A DNA stretch of 64,000 nucleotides from Liopterus haemorrhoidalis (Eukaryota > Arthropoda > Insecta > Coleoptera > Dytiscidae), in NCBI GenBank assembly GCA_963971575.1, contig OZ020612.1, positions 32,033,916-32,097,915 of the forward strand, read 5' to 3'. This document shows positions 44,640 through 53,889 of this stretch, in pieces. The first letter of the stretch is position 1. The number at the start of each line of letters is the position of its first letter. The translations under genes were made by a program, and so were the position numbers. The notes beneath the pieces were generated by a model. It was not told the DNA's origin, did not search any database, and saw only the letters and a program-made list of their open reading frames with translations.

Positions 44640-45378
44640 TAGGGTTACCATATGGTATCCAAAAGTAGGACAAGTTCTCCTTTTTCAATTAATGTCCTCC
44701 TGTCCTCCATCAATCTTAAAATGTGCTCCTTTTTTTTTTGAAAATATTTGTGAAGCATAAAAATACTGTTTCACTATACGTAAACACTATTTCTACATTC
44801 GTGCAGAACACAAGCTTACACGCGTGAAACATTCGTGAAACTGTACGACCAATTTTGCAACCTGATGTCATTCCTCAAATCTGAAGACAAAGGGATTAAG
44901 TCCATCGAAGGTTATAATCTGCATAAACAATGGTCGGTATTTTTTATATCTTGTCCCAATATTGATTGCTTTTCGGAATTACTGAAAATTTGTGAATTTT
45001 ATTTTAGCATTCCTGCTCATAACGCAAACGTTGAGAGTGTTTTTTTTTTACTGCTAAACTCTCAATGGACCAAGGAACGGAATAGACTTAATATGGAGTC
45101 AGTAAAGGCGACAATACTCACACAATACAATTTTAAGAATAAACTAATATTATTAATAAACGAAGAACTTTTGTCAAAAATAGCTAACTCTGAAAAGTAT
45201 ATTCAAATGCCTAAATGGTATTAACACAATATTCTAAAAATTATTTTAATATTGAAGTTATTTTCTTCTCACAAAAAAGGTTTATTTATCTTAAATTTAG
45301 TTTTATTTCGAAATGTCTCCTTTTCACAATAATTGTCCTCCTTTTTGTAACCCTAAGATCTTTGATCTGGCAACCCTA
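44640..45378 (+). mobile_element. hAT element with TAGGGTTACCA ends
   Basis: 739 bp. Left TAGGGTTACCATATGG and right (reverse complement) TAGGGTTGCCAGATC. The 8-bp duplication AGCTCACC is exact (44632-44639 and 45379-45386). Both arms carry GTCCTCCT-type motifs. It retains one hAT transposase C-terminal segment. Confidence 0.9.
44835..45224 (+). pseudogene. hAT transposase C-terminal fragment
   Basis: 129 codons open and ending naturally. ELLKICEFYFSIPAHNANVE and SVFFLLLNSQWTKERNRLNM match the hAT dimerisation domain (usual form FSIPA.NA.VERVFS...W...RNRL...TVKA.L). The zinc finger, the first two catalytic residues and most of the all-alpha region are missing, so it cannot act alone. The first ATG is only the first in frame after the deletion. 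The lack of stops over 390 bp suggests it is not very old. Confidence 0.75.
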
Positions 45379-45424
45379 AGCTCACCTATACAAATTAAGC
45401 GTTATTAACAATTCTTATTGCAGT

Positions 45425-45690
45425 AGCGGTTGCAGTAGCGTATTGGTCAGCTCACTCGCTTTGTAAGCTCCACTGTATGAGCAATATTTAAAAAAAAGAT
45501 CTTGACCGTTGCAACCGTAGGCTCATTCCGCCTTCCCTAAAATGAGTACCTGTATCTCTGAATTAATATTCGAGAATATGGGTCGTGCTTCAAAAGGCAT
45601 GTAAGCCGGCGGTGTCAGCTACTGTAAAAAGTAGTCATTAGGCTGTGCCAAAGAGCGCTAGTCGCCATCTGAAAATCTTGGTGTTCTGCC
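45425..45690 (+). repeat. SINE-like repeat
   Basis: Starts with TAGCGTATTGGTCAGCTCAC, which resembles a tRNA-type box A, followed by a degenerate GATCTTGACC region where box B would be, and a body with ATGTAAGCCGGCGGTGTCAG and GTGCCAAAGAGCGCTAGTCG. I recognise this body as a dispersed insect repeat from general experience, but cannot verify it. No clear A tail. Confidence 0.4.
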
Positions 45691-46230
45691 ATAAGAATAA
45701 TAATAATTACGGTTTCGCTCAAGATACAATAGCCGACTTAAATCACTTAATACTCGTATTATATTACTACGATTACTATAACACTGAAATTAAATTATAT
45801 AATAAAGTTTTACGGAAAAACAACAACAGTATAACGTTGTCAACAAATATTTATCTTATCCTTCGATATGTTAATATAAAACCAATTGAGGCCTTACTAT
45901 AATATTTAAATCGTACACAAATAATGTTTTTTTTTACATCATTACTAACTTGCTTTATTCTCGTAACTAAACCTTTCCATGGCACTCCTCCTCAACTTAT
46001 GTCCTGCTGTGGCGGGCCTCACTAACTACATCATTATCTTTCTTAATCCTTTCTTCTTCATCCTAACCTACACGTCACGCAAAGTACATCTTCATATACT
46101 CGATATATTAAATAGTTCCATAATAATCAGACGATACGACAGGCCAAATTAAAATTTCAAAAAATACAAGCATTATTAAATTTGTATTGAAAAAAATTAA
46201 ATGTGGTATATCATTACTATAATTACAATA
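45691..46230. other. AT-rich spacer, nothing recognised
   Basis: An 85-codon frame at 45645-45902 is AT-driven and has no recognisable motif. Confidence 0.35.
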
Positions 46231-46238
46231 ATTAGGAT

Positions 46239-47009
46239 CAGGGATGGGGTGTCGCAGTCGGGCGTCGGGAGTCGAAGAATCGAAGCTTTTTGGAGGAGTC
46301 GGGAGTCGAGAGTCGGTAAAACTATCGACTCCCGACTCTTTTATTATTTTTTTATCAAAGATGATAACAAACCGAAAATATAAACAAAATAACGATATTA
46401 CCAGAATTATTAAAGAACGAAAAGTGGACAAAATTTTGATTTTTTGAACGAAGACCGGTTTCAATACCGGTTTTAGCCGGTTTTCCATGTTCTCCAGTTT
46501 ATAATTTGATTAGTACTACTCATATTAACAGATTAATACAATGAGACAGTAAATATTTTTACACATGTCCATTTTTATCTTTTTATGTATGCTCTGTTTA
46601 TTATGTTTAAGCGAAACTAAACGGTATTTTTATTTTCTCAAGTTGTAACGAGTTCCGACATTATTTCATGTTTCATTTTGGCAGCGAAAATCTAAATGTT
46701 AAAAGGAAAAGTCACATGTTATGAAAAATAATAGATATAAAATAAAATTAAAAAAATTAAAATTAAAATTAAAATTAAAAATTAAAAATGTTGAAAACTG
46801 AAATATTAAAAAATGTGTATTAAGAATGGCACAACTCAAGATGTAATAAAAATGATATTTTATAATGATAGCTTACCCCAACCTAAAATATTTAATGTAA
46901 GTACGATTTACGAGTGAAAGGAGTCGGGAGTCGGAGTCGGTTTTCAAAAATACCGACTCGGGAGTCGAGAGTCGGTATAGTTTATTTTTCTGCCGACTCC
47001 CCATCCCTG
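46239..47009. mobile_element. hAT element with CAGGGATGGGG ends
   Basis: 771 bp. Left CAGGGATGGGGTGTCGCAGT and right (reverse complement) CAGGGATGGGGAGTCGGCAG. Both arms are full of GGAGTCG repeats (CCGACTC inverse). Flanks ATTAGGAT / GTTATGAC share five of eight bases. A decayed AGGCTATTCC-family MITE lies inside at 46601-46916. Confidence 0.75.
46601..46916 (+). mobile_element. MITE, AGGCTATTCCAAAC family, decayed
   Basis: TTTAAGCGAAACTAAACGG at the left and ATTTTATAATGATAG...AAGTACGATTTACGAG at the right follow the order seen in the complete copy at 31052-31480. Outer ends are missing. Confidence 0.5.
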
Positions 47010-47224
47010 GTTATGACACAATTATTATTTTTAAGAAACATACTGAAAACGTTTATATCAAGCGGCAAACATATTTTACTGTGTTGACTAAGTATTTTAT
47101 GCAATTCGCTTCCTTAAAATTGTGATACATATTGTGGTGCAGTCGTCCACTGTGTTTACAAATCAATGAGAAATCAATGAGAAAATTCTAATGAGATAGA
47201 AATGTGTAAAATAGTGAAATAGTG

Positions 47225-48090
47225 TAAAATATGTCAAAATTAAATTTTTAAAAACTATGCCTCTGAAAAAGTAATAACTCAAATTGAGGGGCTAATTGAT
47301 AGACGGCATATTTTATCACCTAATAAATTTTTTTTAAATTACTTTGGTCTCGTCTCTTCTATTTTACAATATGGAATTCTTGGCTGGGGTGGTGCAGCTT
47401 CAGTTTATAAAAATAAATTATTTATAATACAAAAACTAATAATAAAAATAATGTATAAAAAACCAAAAATGTATCGCAGGCAATGTTTTCTGAAAGCTGT
47501 ATATTCAGTATTGATAAACTATATTTATCCGCCATAGCTAAGCATATACCGTATCTAACCTCAAATCTGAATAGATTTATTTTAATTTTTGCATTCCTTT
47601 TGTATTCCTCGTATACCGCGCACCCTTATAATCTGTTTTCCTGGAAACACTTTTATGCCAATATTCCTTCATAACAACCGTATGTAATTTTTTTGTTTTG
47701 TATATAAATAATATAAATAAATATGTATAAATTTAGATAGTTAAGTTGATTAGTATTTATATTATGTATTCATTATATAACAGGAATCCTATTTATAGCC
47801 TATTTACACTATTACCATTCTAATCTTCGAACGGGTAAGTTTTATATCCGGCGTATAACGCGCACCCATCAAATTTGACAAAACTTTCAATGTTAAAAGT
47901 GCGCGTTATACGCCGGAATATACGGTAATTAAAAAATCTGCTTTAATAACATTTCTGAATCACAACTATGAAACCAGAGCCAGAGCGAATGCTGTTCCAC
48001 AAAAATATAGCAAAGTGAAATCAAAGTACTACTATAAACATTTTATTAATGTTGTGTATAACAAATTACAGCAAATGCAAATAGTTTGAA
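47225..48090 (+). pseudogene. Non-LTR retrotransposon RT C-terminal relic, interrupted
   Basis: Plus-strand text: VSSILQYGILGWGGAASVYK and NKLFIIQKLIIKIMYKKPKM (47340-47480), a common post-RT block (L..SI+.YG..+WG......L..+QK.I+R), continuing in broken frames to about 47580. After an inserted palindromic repeat, NYETRARANAVPQKYSKVKS (47965-48030) resembles the Y.TR...N...P+.......S tail. Both parts belong to one element. Frames are broken. Confidence 0.6.
47600..47930. repeat. Palindromic repeat with GGCGTATAACGCGCAC arms
   Basis: CCGGCGTATAACGCGCAC at 47848-47865 and its perfect inverse at 47899-47916 form an 18-bp stem with a 33-nt loop. A third related piece, CGTATACCGCGCACCC, lies at about 47609, and GGCGTATAAAACACAC at 62694. 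Likely a MITE inserted in the non-LTR relic. Confidence 0.6.
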
Positions 48091-49159
48091 CTTGACTATG
48101 AATAATGAATACCGACGCGATACTATTTTAATATTTATTCATCTTCTTCTCTCAATTTTTATTATCGATTATAATGAATATTAAATTCTAATTTATTAAT
48201 TATTTGTTAGCTACACTCACCGTCAACTACCTATTCATATTTGTTTTTTTCCCTCCGCTACGTGCTGAACTTGGGTTCATTGTGGTGATCTCAATTTTAT
48301 GGACAATTATTTTATTTTCTATTATCTATTATTAATAAATTCTAATATTATTAATATCTATTATTTCTGTTATTACTACTATGAAGGCAATATGTATGAT
48401 TTTTTATATATTTAGATAATTGGCTAAATAAAATAACTATTATTATTATAATTAATTACACCCGTTCCCTAATAATTACTAACTACAAGCAACTTGAATA
48501 TTTTAGTACAAACAGTTTTAGAGACTAATCAATATGTTATCATTTTATAATCATACAAAATACATAAACGCATTATTTCTTAGCCAAAATATTAATAATT
48601 TTTTAATAACAGTTTTCCCTTGTGCTTATATTTTTATTTAGTTCGATTACACAACCAGTTTTCAAAGATGGATTACTCTTACTTTTAACTTTACGTTTTG
48701 TGTTGTGATGTGCTTCTTCGATGCTCGTCACGTACATGTCCTTTCTGCGGAATGACAATTGATTATGTTTTGTGCGAACTAACCGGTTAATGTGAATGTC
48801 CCTTTATCGAATCTTTTACTGCAATGCCAGTATTAAATTTATCCATTCACATTATGTCCGCAGAAAAAGGTTCGTAAATCTTACCCAATAAAAAATTATT
48901 TGAAAAGCATTTAAAAAAATCTGTAATGGCTAAAACAGTGCATCACTGTTATAAACACTGTTATAAAAAAAAATACTTGTGTAAAATAATGTAATAATGG
49001 AATTAATGTAGGTATAGTAAAAAAATATAATTTTAGCTTGGCAAAGAACCTTGTAAGAACGTCGACCATAAAAAAAAATATATATTAAAAGAAAATATAT
49101 ATTAAACAATGCTTTGAAATGTTTGTATACTTATATATTATATATATACTAAATGTTTG
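48091..49159. other. AT-rich spacer, nothing recognised
   Basis: No gene or element end recognised. Confidence 0.4.
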
Positions 49160-49236
49160 TAATACTCATTATATTGTACTATTCTAGCCTAGTACTATCA
49201 GCAATGGCAAACGTCCAAAATAAAGGTGTCTGCATT
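49160..49236 (+). repeat. PLE terminal direct repeat, 5' copy
   Basis: Begins TAATACTCATTATATTGTAC and includes the presumed start codon (ATG at 49204). It is matched at 51954-52030 with one difference near the end (T against C). PLE copies often carry such repeats because insertions form partial tandems. Confidence 0.9.
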
Positions 49237-50412
49237 AATATTGGACCATTGCAAAATAATTTCAAAGATATTATTAATATCCGGTTTGGGCCCGGAACAC
49301 ACAAACATTTCAGAATGCTGGAGAAATTATATATTCAGCTGGCGAAGGAACAAAACCATCTTACGTTCCTCACTAGATGTAAGAACCTAGATTTAATTCC
49401 TAAAGGCTTAAGACTTAAAACTAATTTTCATAGTTTTAAAATAGACAAAGCTTTAGATAAAGCTTGTACACTTATTATTAAGGACAGGATCTGGTTTCAC
49501 AGATCCAATAAACTTAGAATAAGTAACAATATCAAGGATATGACGGAGAAATTCTACAGTGAATTTCCAAAAATTGATGTAGACAAAATTCTTTGCAATA
49601 TAAAAAACAAATATCACAGATTGAGTGCCCGACTCAAACAACATCATGTGAAAAAGCTTAATAATTTATTAGCTTTAAAAATAAAGGATAATAATATTGT
49701 CTGCACCCAAAAAATTGACAGCACCCGTAATGTGGAGGTTAGGAAAACGGTAGTTAATCTCTCTGACAAAGAGTTAACAACTGAAAAAGAGCAAGTTCTC
49801 CGTAAAGGGTTAAACTTTGCTGTAAATCCTAAATCCATCAATAAATTAGATATCATAGCATCTGTAGAGCAAGCTTGTCATACTCTCGAACCCGTAATAA
49901 AGGAAGAGGTCCGCTGGCGAGTCCGTTCCGTCCTAGAACGATCTAAGGCTCCCACTAACAATATCACTAAACCTGAGTATAAGGCTATCGCAGAACTCAG
50001 AAAAGATGTGGACATTAAGATTCTACCAGCAGACAAAGGCAATGCTACAGTCATATTAAACACCGATGACTATAAGCAAAAACTTTTGTCGAATATTACG
50101 GATGACAAATATCAGAAACTTAAGAAAGACCCTACTAAGTCGGTGGAAACTAAGGTATACACCACACTTAGGAGGTTCAAAAGTGAATTTACTGATGAAA
50201 TGAGATCTAAATTAACTCCGCATTATAGCAAAGCTCCTCATATCTATGGCTTACCTAAGGTACACAAGGAAAACGTCCCCTTGAGGCCTATTGTCAGCTC
50301 CATTGGCTCACCATGCTATACTTTAGCAAAATACCTGGTGTCAATAATAACACCTCTAGCCGGCAAGAGTGAGAGCTTTGTAAAAACTCGGAGCATTTTG
50401 TTAGTGTTATAA
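49204..50412 (+). pseudogene. PLE protein, N-terminal part
   Basis: First 400 codons of the PLE polyprotein. The start at 49204 (MANVQNKGVCINIGPLQ) is preferred because an in-frame ATG at 49153 lies outside the terminal repeat. The N-terminal part is basic and helical. Later come IKILPADKGNATVILNTDDY, HIYGLPKVHKENVPLRPIVS and SSIGSPCYTLAKYLVSIITP, which are the RT0-RT2-like blocks of PLEs. The frame runs out at 50412. The sequence TAAAAAC at 50381-50387 appears to lack one A: adding a base would join FVK here to NSEHF in the next frame. This may be a real mutation or a homopolymer error. Confidence 0.9.
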
Positions 50413-51872
50413 AGAATTTAGAATTAAAACGTAATGAGATTCTGGTAAGCTTTGACGTTGAGAGTCTATTTACTAATGTGCCTGTAGATGAAGCTCTAGT
50501 AGTTGTTAGAGAAAGGCTAGAGTGCGATCAGACGTTATCTACTCGAACACATCATTCAGTTGACTGCATTATGGAGTTATTAACACTTTGTGTGAAAACT
50601 ACCTATTTTCAACTGGAAACCGATTATTACCAACAAAAGGATGGCATGGCTATGGGTTCTCCACTGTCACCTATTATTGCTAATATATACATGGAACATT
50701 TTGAAGCGAAAGCTTTAAAAGAAGCCAAGTACAAACCGAATAAATGGTTAAGATACGTCGATGATACTTTTGTCATATGGCCACATGGTAAATATAAACT
50801 CCACGAATTCCATCAATACCTAAATTCAGTACACACTAACATTAAGTTTACTGTTGAACTGGAAGTTAGCAATCAACTGCCTTTCCTAGATGCATTGATA
50901 ATCAGAAATGGCAAGGGGGTTCTAGCAACCACGGTCTACAGAAAACCAACACATACAGGTCTATATCTTAATTTCAACTCATTCCACCATAATAGCACTA
51001 TGAGAGCTGTTGCACTGAGTCTAGTTAATAGAGCCAAAGTAATTTGTTCTTCTAAAAAGCTTCTTAAATTTGAATTCAAGAACATCCGTTCCACCTTACA
51101 GGATAATGGCTACAGTCATAAAATTATTACTGATGCTATCAATCATAAGAAAAATGACACACCTAGAACTGACGAAGTGAGATATGTCTCTATGCCCTAT
51201 TATAAAGGAGTATCTGAGAAAATTGGTAAGATACTAAAGAAGCATAATATCCAAGTAGCCTTCAAATCGAGTTCGACTTTAAGATCTATCCTATCATGTA
51301 CAAAACCCAAATCTGTCCTAAACAAAAACTGTGTCTACTCTATTCCCTGCCAGTGCGGGAAACAATATATTGGCGAGACTTGCAGACCTCTACATGTTAG
51401 GGTAAACAAACATAAGAAGAAAGTTCAACAGGGCGAAATTTACAGTTCCAAACTGGCTGAACATGCTTGGGAAAATGAACACCATTTCCAATGGAAAGAT
51501 GCTAAACCCTTAATGTATGAGGAAAACAAGTTCAAGAGAAAATTGAAAGAGTCTGCTTTGATCGAAAACTCTGGAGATGCTGTCAGCCAAGCCAGCATAG
51601 AATTTCCTCAACTCTGGCTTTCCATTATTCAAAACAATCCTCTTAATCCTCAAGTCACTAATCCAGTAACAAACAACTCATTACCACACAATAATGTGAC
51701 AAACAACCTTAATCCGGTCGTTAATCCTCAGCAGGTAGTCGCGTCCCTACCCATACCTGATCCTAACCACCCAACCAATAGCAACGCACCTATAACCTGC
51801 TCCCACTCTTACAATACTAGGTATAAAAACTCGAAGAAAACTGAAATGTTTATCACTTCTCGTGATCGCTGA
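50388..51872 (+). pseudogene. PLE protein, RT core and GIY-YIG endonuclease
   Basis: Continuation in the shifted frame; the first ATG at 50478 is not a true start. Blocks in order: ILVSFDVESLFTNVPVDEAL (motif A with catalytic Asp), KDGMAMGSPLSPIIANIYME (motif B), WLRYVDDTFVIW (motif C with DD), KFTVELEVSNQLPFLDALI, TVYRKPTHTGLYLN, then a linker, and SIPCQCGKQYIGETCRPLHV with R.NKHK, the GIY-YIG nuclease (YSI..C....YIGET..). The last 70 residues are Asn/Pro-rich. RT copies the element's RNA; GIY-YIG nicks target DNA. The stop TGA at 51870-51872 overlaps the hammerhead-like CTGAAGA. Confidence 0.92.
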
Positions 51873-51909
51873 AGACGGAAACAGATTGTTGAGCAGTTTC
51901 CGAAACGTC
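51869..51909 (+). ncRNA. Hammerhead-like ribozyme motif at the PLE 3' end
   Basis: CTGAAGA (51869-51875), stem CGGAAAC (51876-51882) with GTTTCCG (51896-51902), then AAACGTC (51903-51909). This matches the conserved CTGANGA - stem II - GAAAC...GTC layout. The last G of the stem is also the G of GAAAC, so the fit to a canonical core is not perfect. Hammerhead motifs are known in PLEs. Stems I and III were not verified. Confidence 0.5.
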
Positions 51910-51953
51910 CGAATTTTTTATATTACTCTTGAAGTATTACATCTTTTTGATAC

Positions 51954-52030
51954 TAATACTCATTATATTGTACTATTCTAGCCTAGTACTATCAGCAATG
52001 GCAAACGTCCAAAATAAAGGTGTCTGCACT
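51954..52030 (+). repeat. PLE terminal direct repeat, 3' copy
   Basis: Same 77 bp as 49160-49236 with one mismatch. It contains the first nine codons of the PLE frame, which shows that the repeat includes the 5' UTR and start, as expected from a partial tandem. Confidence 0.9.
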
Positions 52031-52345
52031 CAGGAAAGTGCAAGATATACACCACTGAAAAAACTTTTCAAATCGGTTTATTAATTTTCTTTCTCGGTAC
52101 ACCAGATGGTCGACGTCCTCTTGGTACGGTAACACTAATATACCTATATCATTCAGAAAGATCTCAAATACCCACCATTGAAAGAATGTTTCAAATATGT
52201 TTTATGACACAAAAAGCTTCCCTGGTTCAGAAACTCCAATACAGACTATAACACTCAGGAAAGTCTAAAATATACACCACTGAAAGAATTTTTCAAATCG
52301 GTTCGGTAGTTTCTGCGATTACTCCGACGATATTTTTTTCATTAT
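52029..52345. repeat. Diverged repeat units CTCAGGAAAGT...AAATCGGTT
   Basis: CTCAGGAAAGT..AA.ATATAC, ACCACTGAAA and TTCAAATCGGTT occur at 52029-52080 and 52254-52306, with a weaker version at 52155-52200. The downstream GGTAGTTTCTGCGATTAC also follows. The PLE right border falls exactly at the first unit. Confidence 0.55.
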
Positions 52346-53235
52346 CTCAAAGCACTCTACGTTTTTAAGGAAGGCATTTTTTTAATTTTATTTAATATCT
52401 TTAAAAAAAAAACATCATATGATATGGGGGTAAGTTCGAAACGTTATATACCGTCCAAATATACTTATCTACAAAACAAAAAAATAGTATAATTCGTTCC
52501 CCTTCTATAACATATAACTGGCTAATAAGCAACTTGATTTAATCCTGTTTTGCACAGCACCATTGCAACAGTACATGATAAATATTTCAAACATTTCTTT
52601 TACGCATATTTTCTGATGTAATAATTCATGTCCATCGAAATTTATATATCTCAGTAACTGTATATTTTCTCTTACTTATTGCAAATAAAAAAAAATCGCA
52701 AAAAAGAGAAAACTCTTTTTACGGAAAAATATCTATAATAAATCTCATTTTATAAAAATCCATAATTAATTATATTAAATTACATTTATCGATTAAAAAT
52801 TTTAATTTCTTCCGGTAAGAGTAAGTAAATAAAAGACTTTCTAACATTTTCGCAATAAGGAAAGTTATGTCAAAGGTCGTGACTTGATACAATTATGAAA
52901 ATAATGATGTTACCTGTTTACTAAAAGTTATATTTCAGGAAGAAGATGTCAACGACAGAGCCTGTGGTGATCTGTAACAATGAAAATATTAATTAGCATA
53001 TCACAAACTTGTTAGGAAAGGTAGTCTACACCTTAACATGCAAATAATAACTATTTTTACTTTCGCATACAAAATAGAAAATATAATAATCACAAAGATT
53101 TTATCAGAAGAACATGAACTATATACAGTATGGAGCATTTTCGGTTACCTATTTTTAAAAGAACATAATCAAAAACCCAAATGGAATATATCTAAGATTC
53201 TCTGCAGTTCAAAGGATCATACTATGGTCAAATTC
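52346..53235. other. AT-rich spacer, nothing recognised
   Basis: No gene or element end recognised. Confidence 0.4.
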
Positions 53236-53239
53236 AACC

Positions 53240-53682
53240 CCTACTTCCTAGAAAACTTTGATTTTCTTCTCACCAAAGCAGATCTTTTATATGCACTTTT
53301 TTCCTGTTTATATTTAATCACACCTTCTCGCCATATCATCTGCATAGAATTAATATGGTAACTTCTCCTTTCTGCCCATGTGATAATTTATCTGTTGGCG
53401 ATTCGAACCATTTATTGTTTGAATGCCCAATTCATTTTCGCAATCGGAACTTATTCAAGCAAAATTTAGTTGACCAAAAAATATTTTTACCTACCAATAT
53501 TCAGACGCTTCTTGCTACTAACTCTCTAGATATTTATGAAATTAATTATGATATACTTATATTAAGTCAGAAAATATCAAATTATAATCGTAATTTTAAA
53601 AACCCTTAATCTCTTCCTTTATTATCTGGCTAATAGTTAAAGTTGCTAAAGCCAACAAATAAAAGGGAAAAAAAAAATTTAT
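53240..53682 (+). pseudogene. Non-LTR retrotransposon C-terminal fragment with A tail
   Basis: The frame 53355-53609 encodes TSPFCPCDNLSVGDSNHLLF, ECPIHF, the C-x-C...H-x4-C tail of RNase H or Jockey/I-type elements (usual form P.C.C......HLLF.CP). The preceding stretch in another frame (SPSRHIICIELIW) fits the segment before it. After the stop there is a short 3' UTR and an A run at 53671-53680. A 5'-truncated copy of about 440 bp. Confidence 0.65.
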
Positions 53683-53889
53683 GTAACTTAATTTTATTAT
53701 TTCACTGGTATTTGCTTTGTACTTTTTTTGTGCATACCTTCGTTAGCAATACATTGCTAAACGGTCTCGAAAACTACGCATGATACTTGCAATGACTTCA
53801 AGAGTGATGTTCACGAAGATTCTTCGACACATCACACTCTTGGTGAAAACACTATTTCTTTCAAATAGCCCTAGAGGAAGAAGCCGGGG

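Larger units (their letters stand above)
49160..52030 (+). mobile_element. Penelope-like element (GIY-YIG type), nearly intact
   Basis: 2.87 kb between two direct repeats of 77 bp (49160-49236 and 51954-52030) that differ at one base. It contains one long protein frame with RT and GIY-YIG endonuclease, broken only by one frameshift at about 50382-50386, and a hammerhead-like motif right after the stop. Direct terminal repeats, the RT type and GIY-YIG are the defining traits of PLEs. Likely a fairly recent insertion. Confidence 0.95.

Noticed and set aside
45471..45520. A functional tRNA gene
   Set aside because: The box A-like text is not followed by a good box B or a closed cloverleaf; a SINE-like head is the better reading.
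49153..49203. Upstream ATG as start of the PLE protein
   Set aside because: It lies before the terminal repeat begins, so it is flanking DNA or chance; the ATG at 49204 is inside the element.
53038..53361. 107-codon plus frame before the non-LTR fragment
   Set aside because: Only its last part resembles the element; the rest has no recognisable domain and low-complexity composition.
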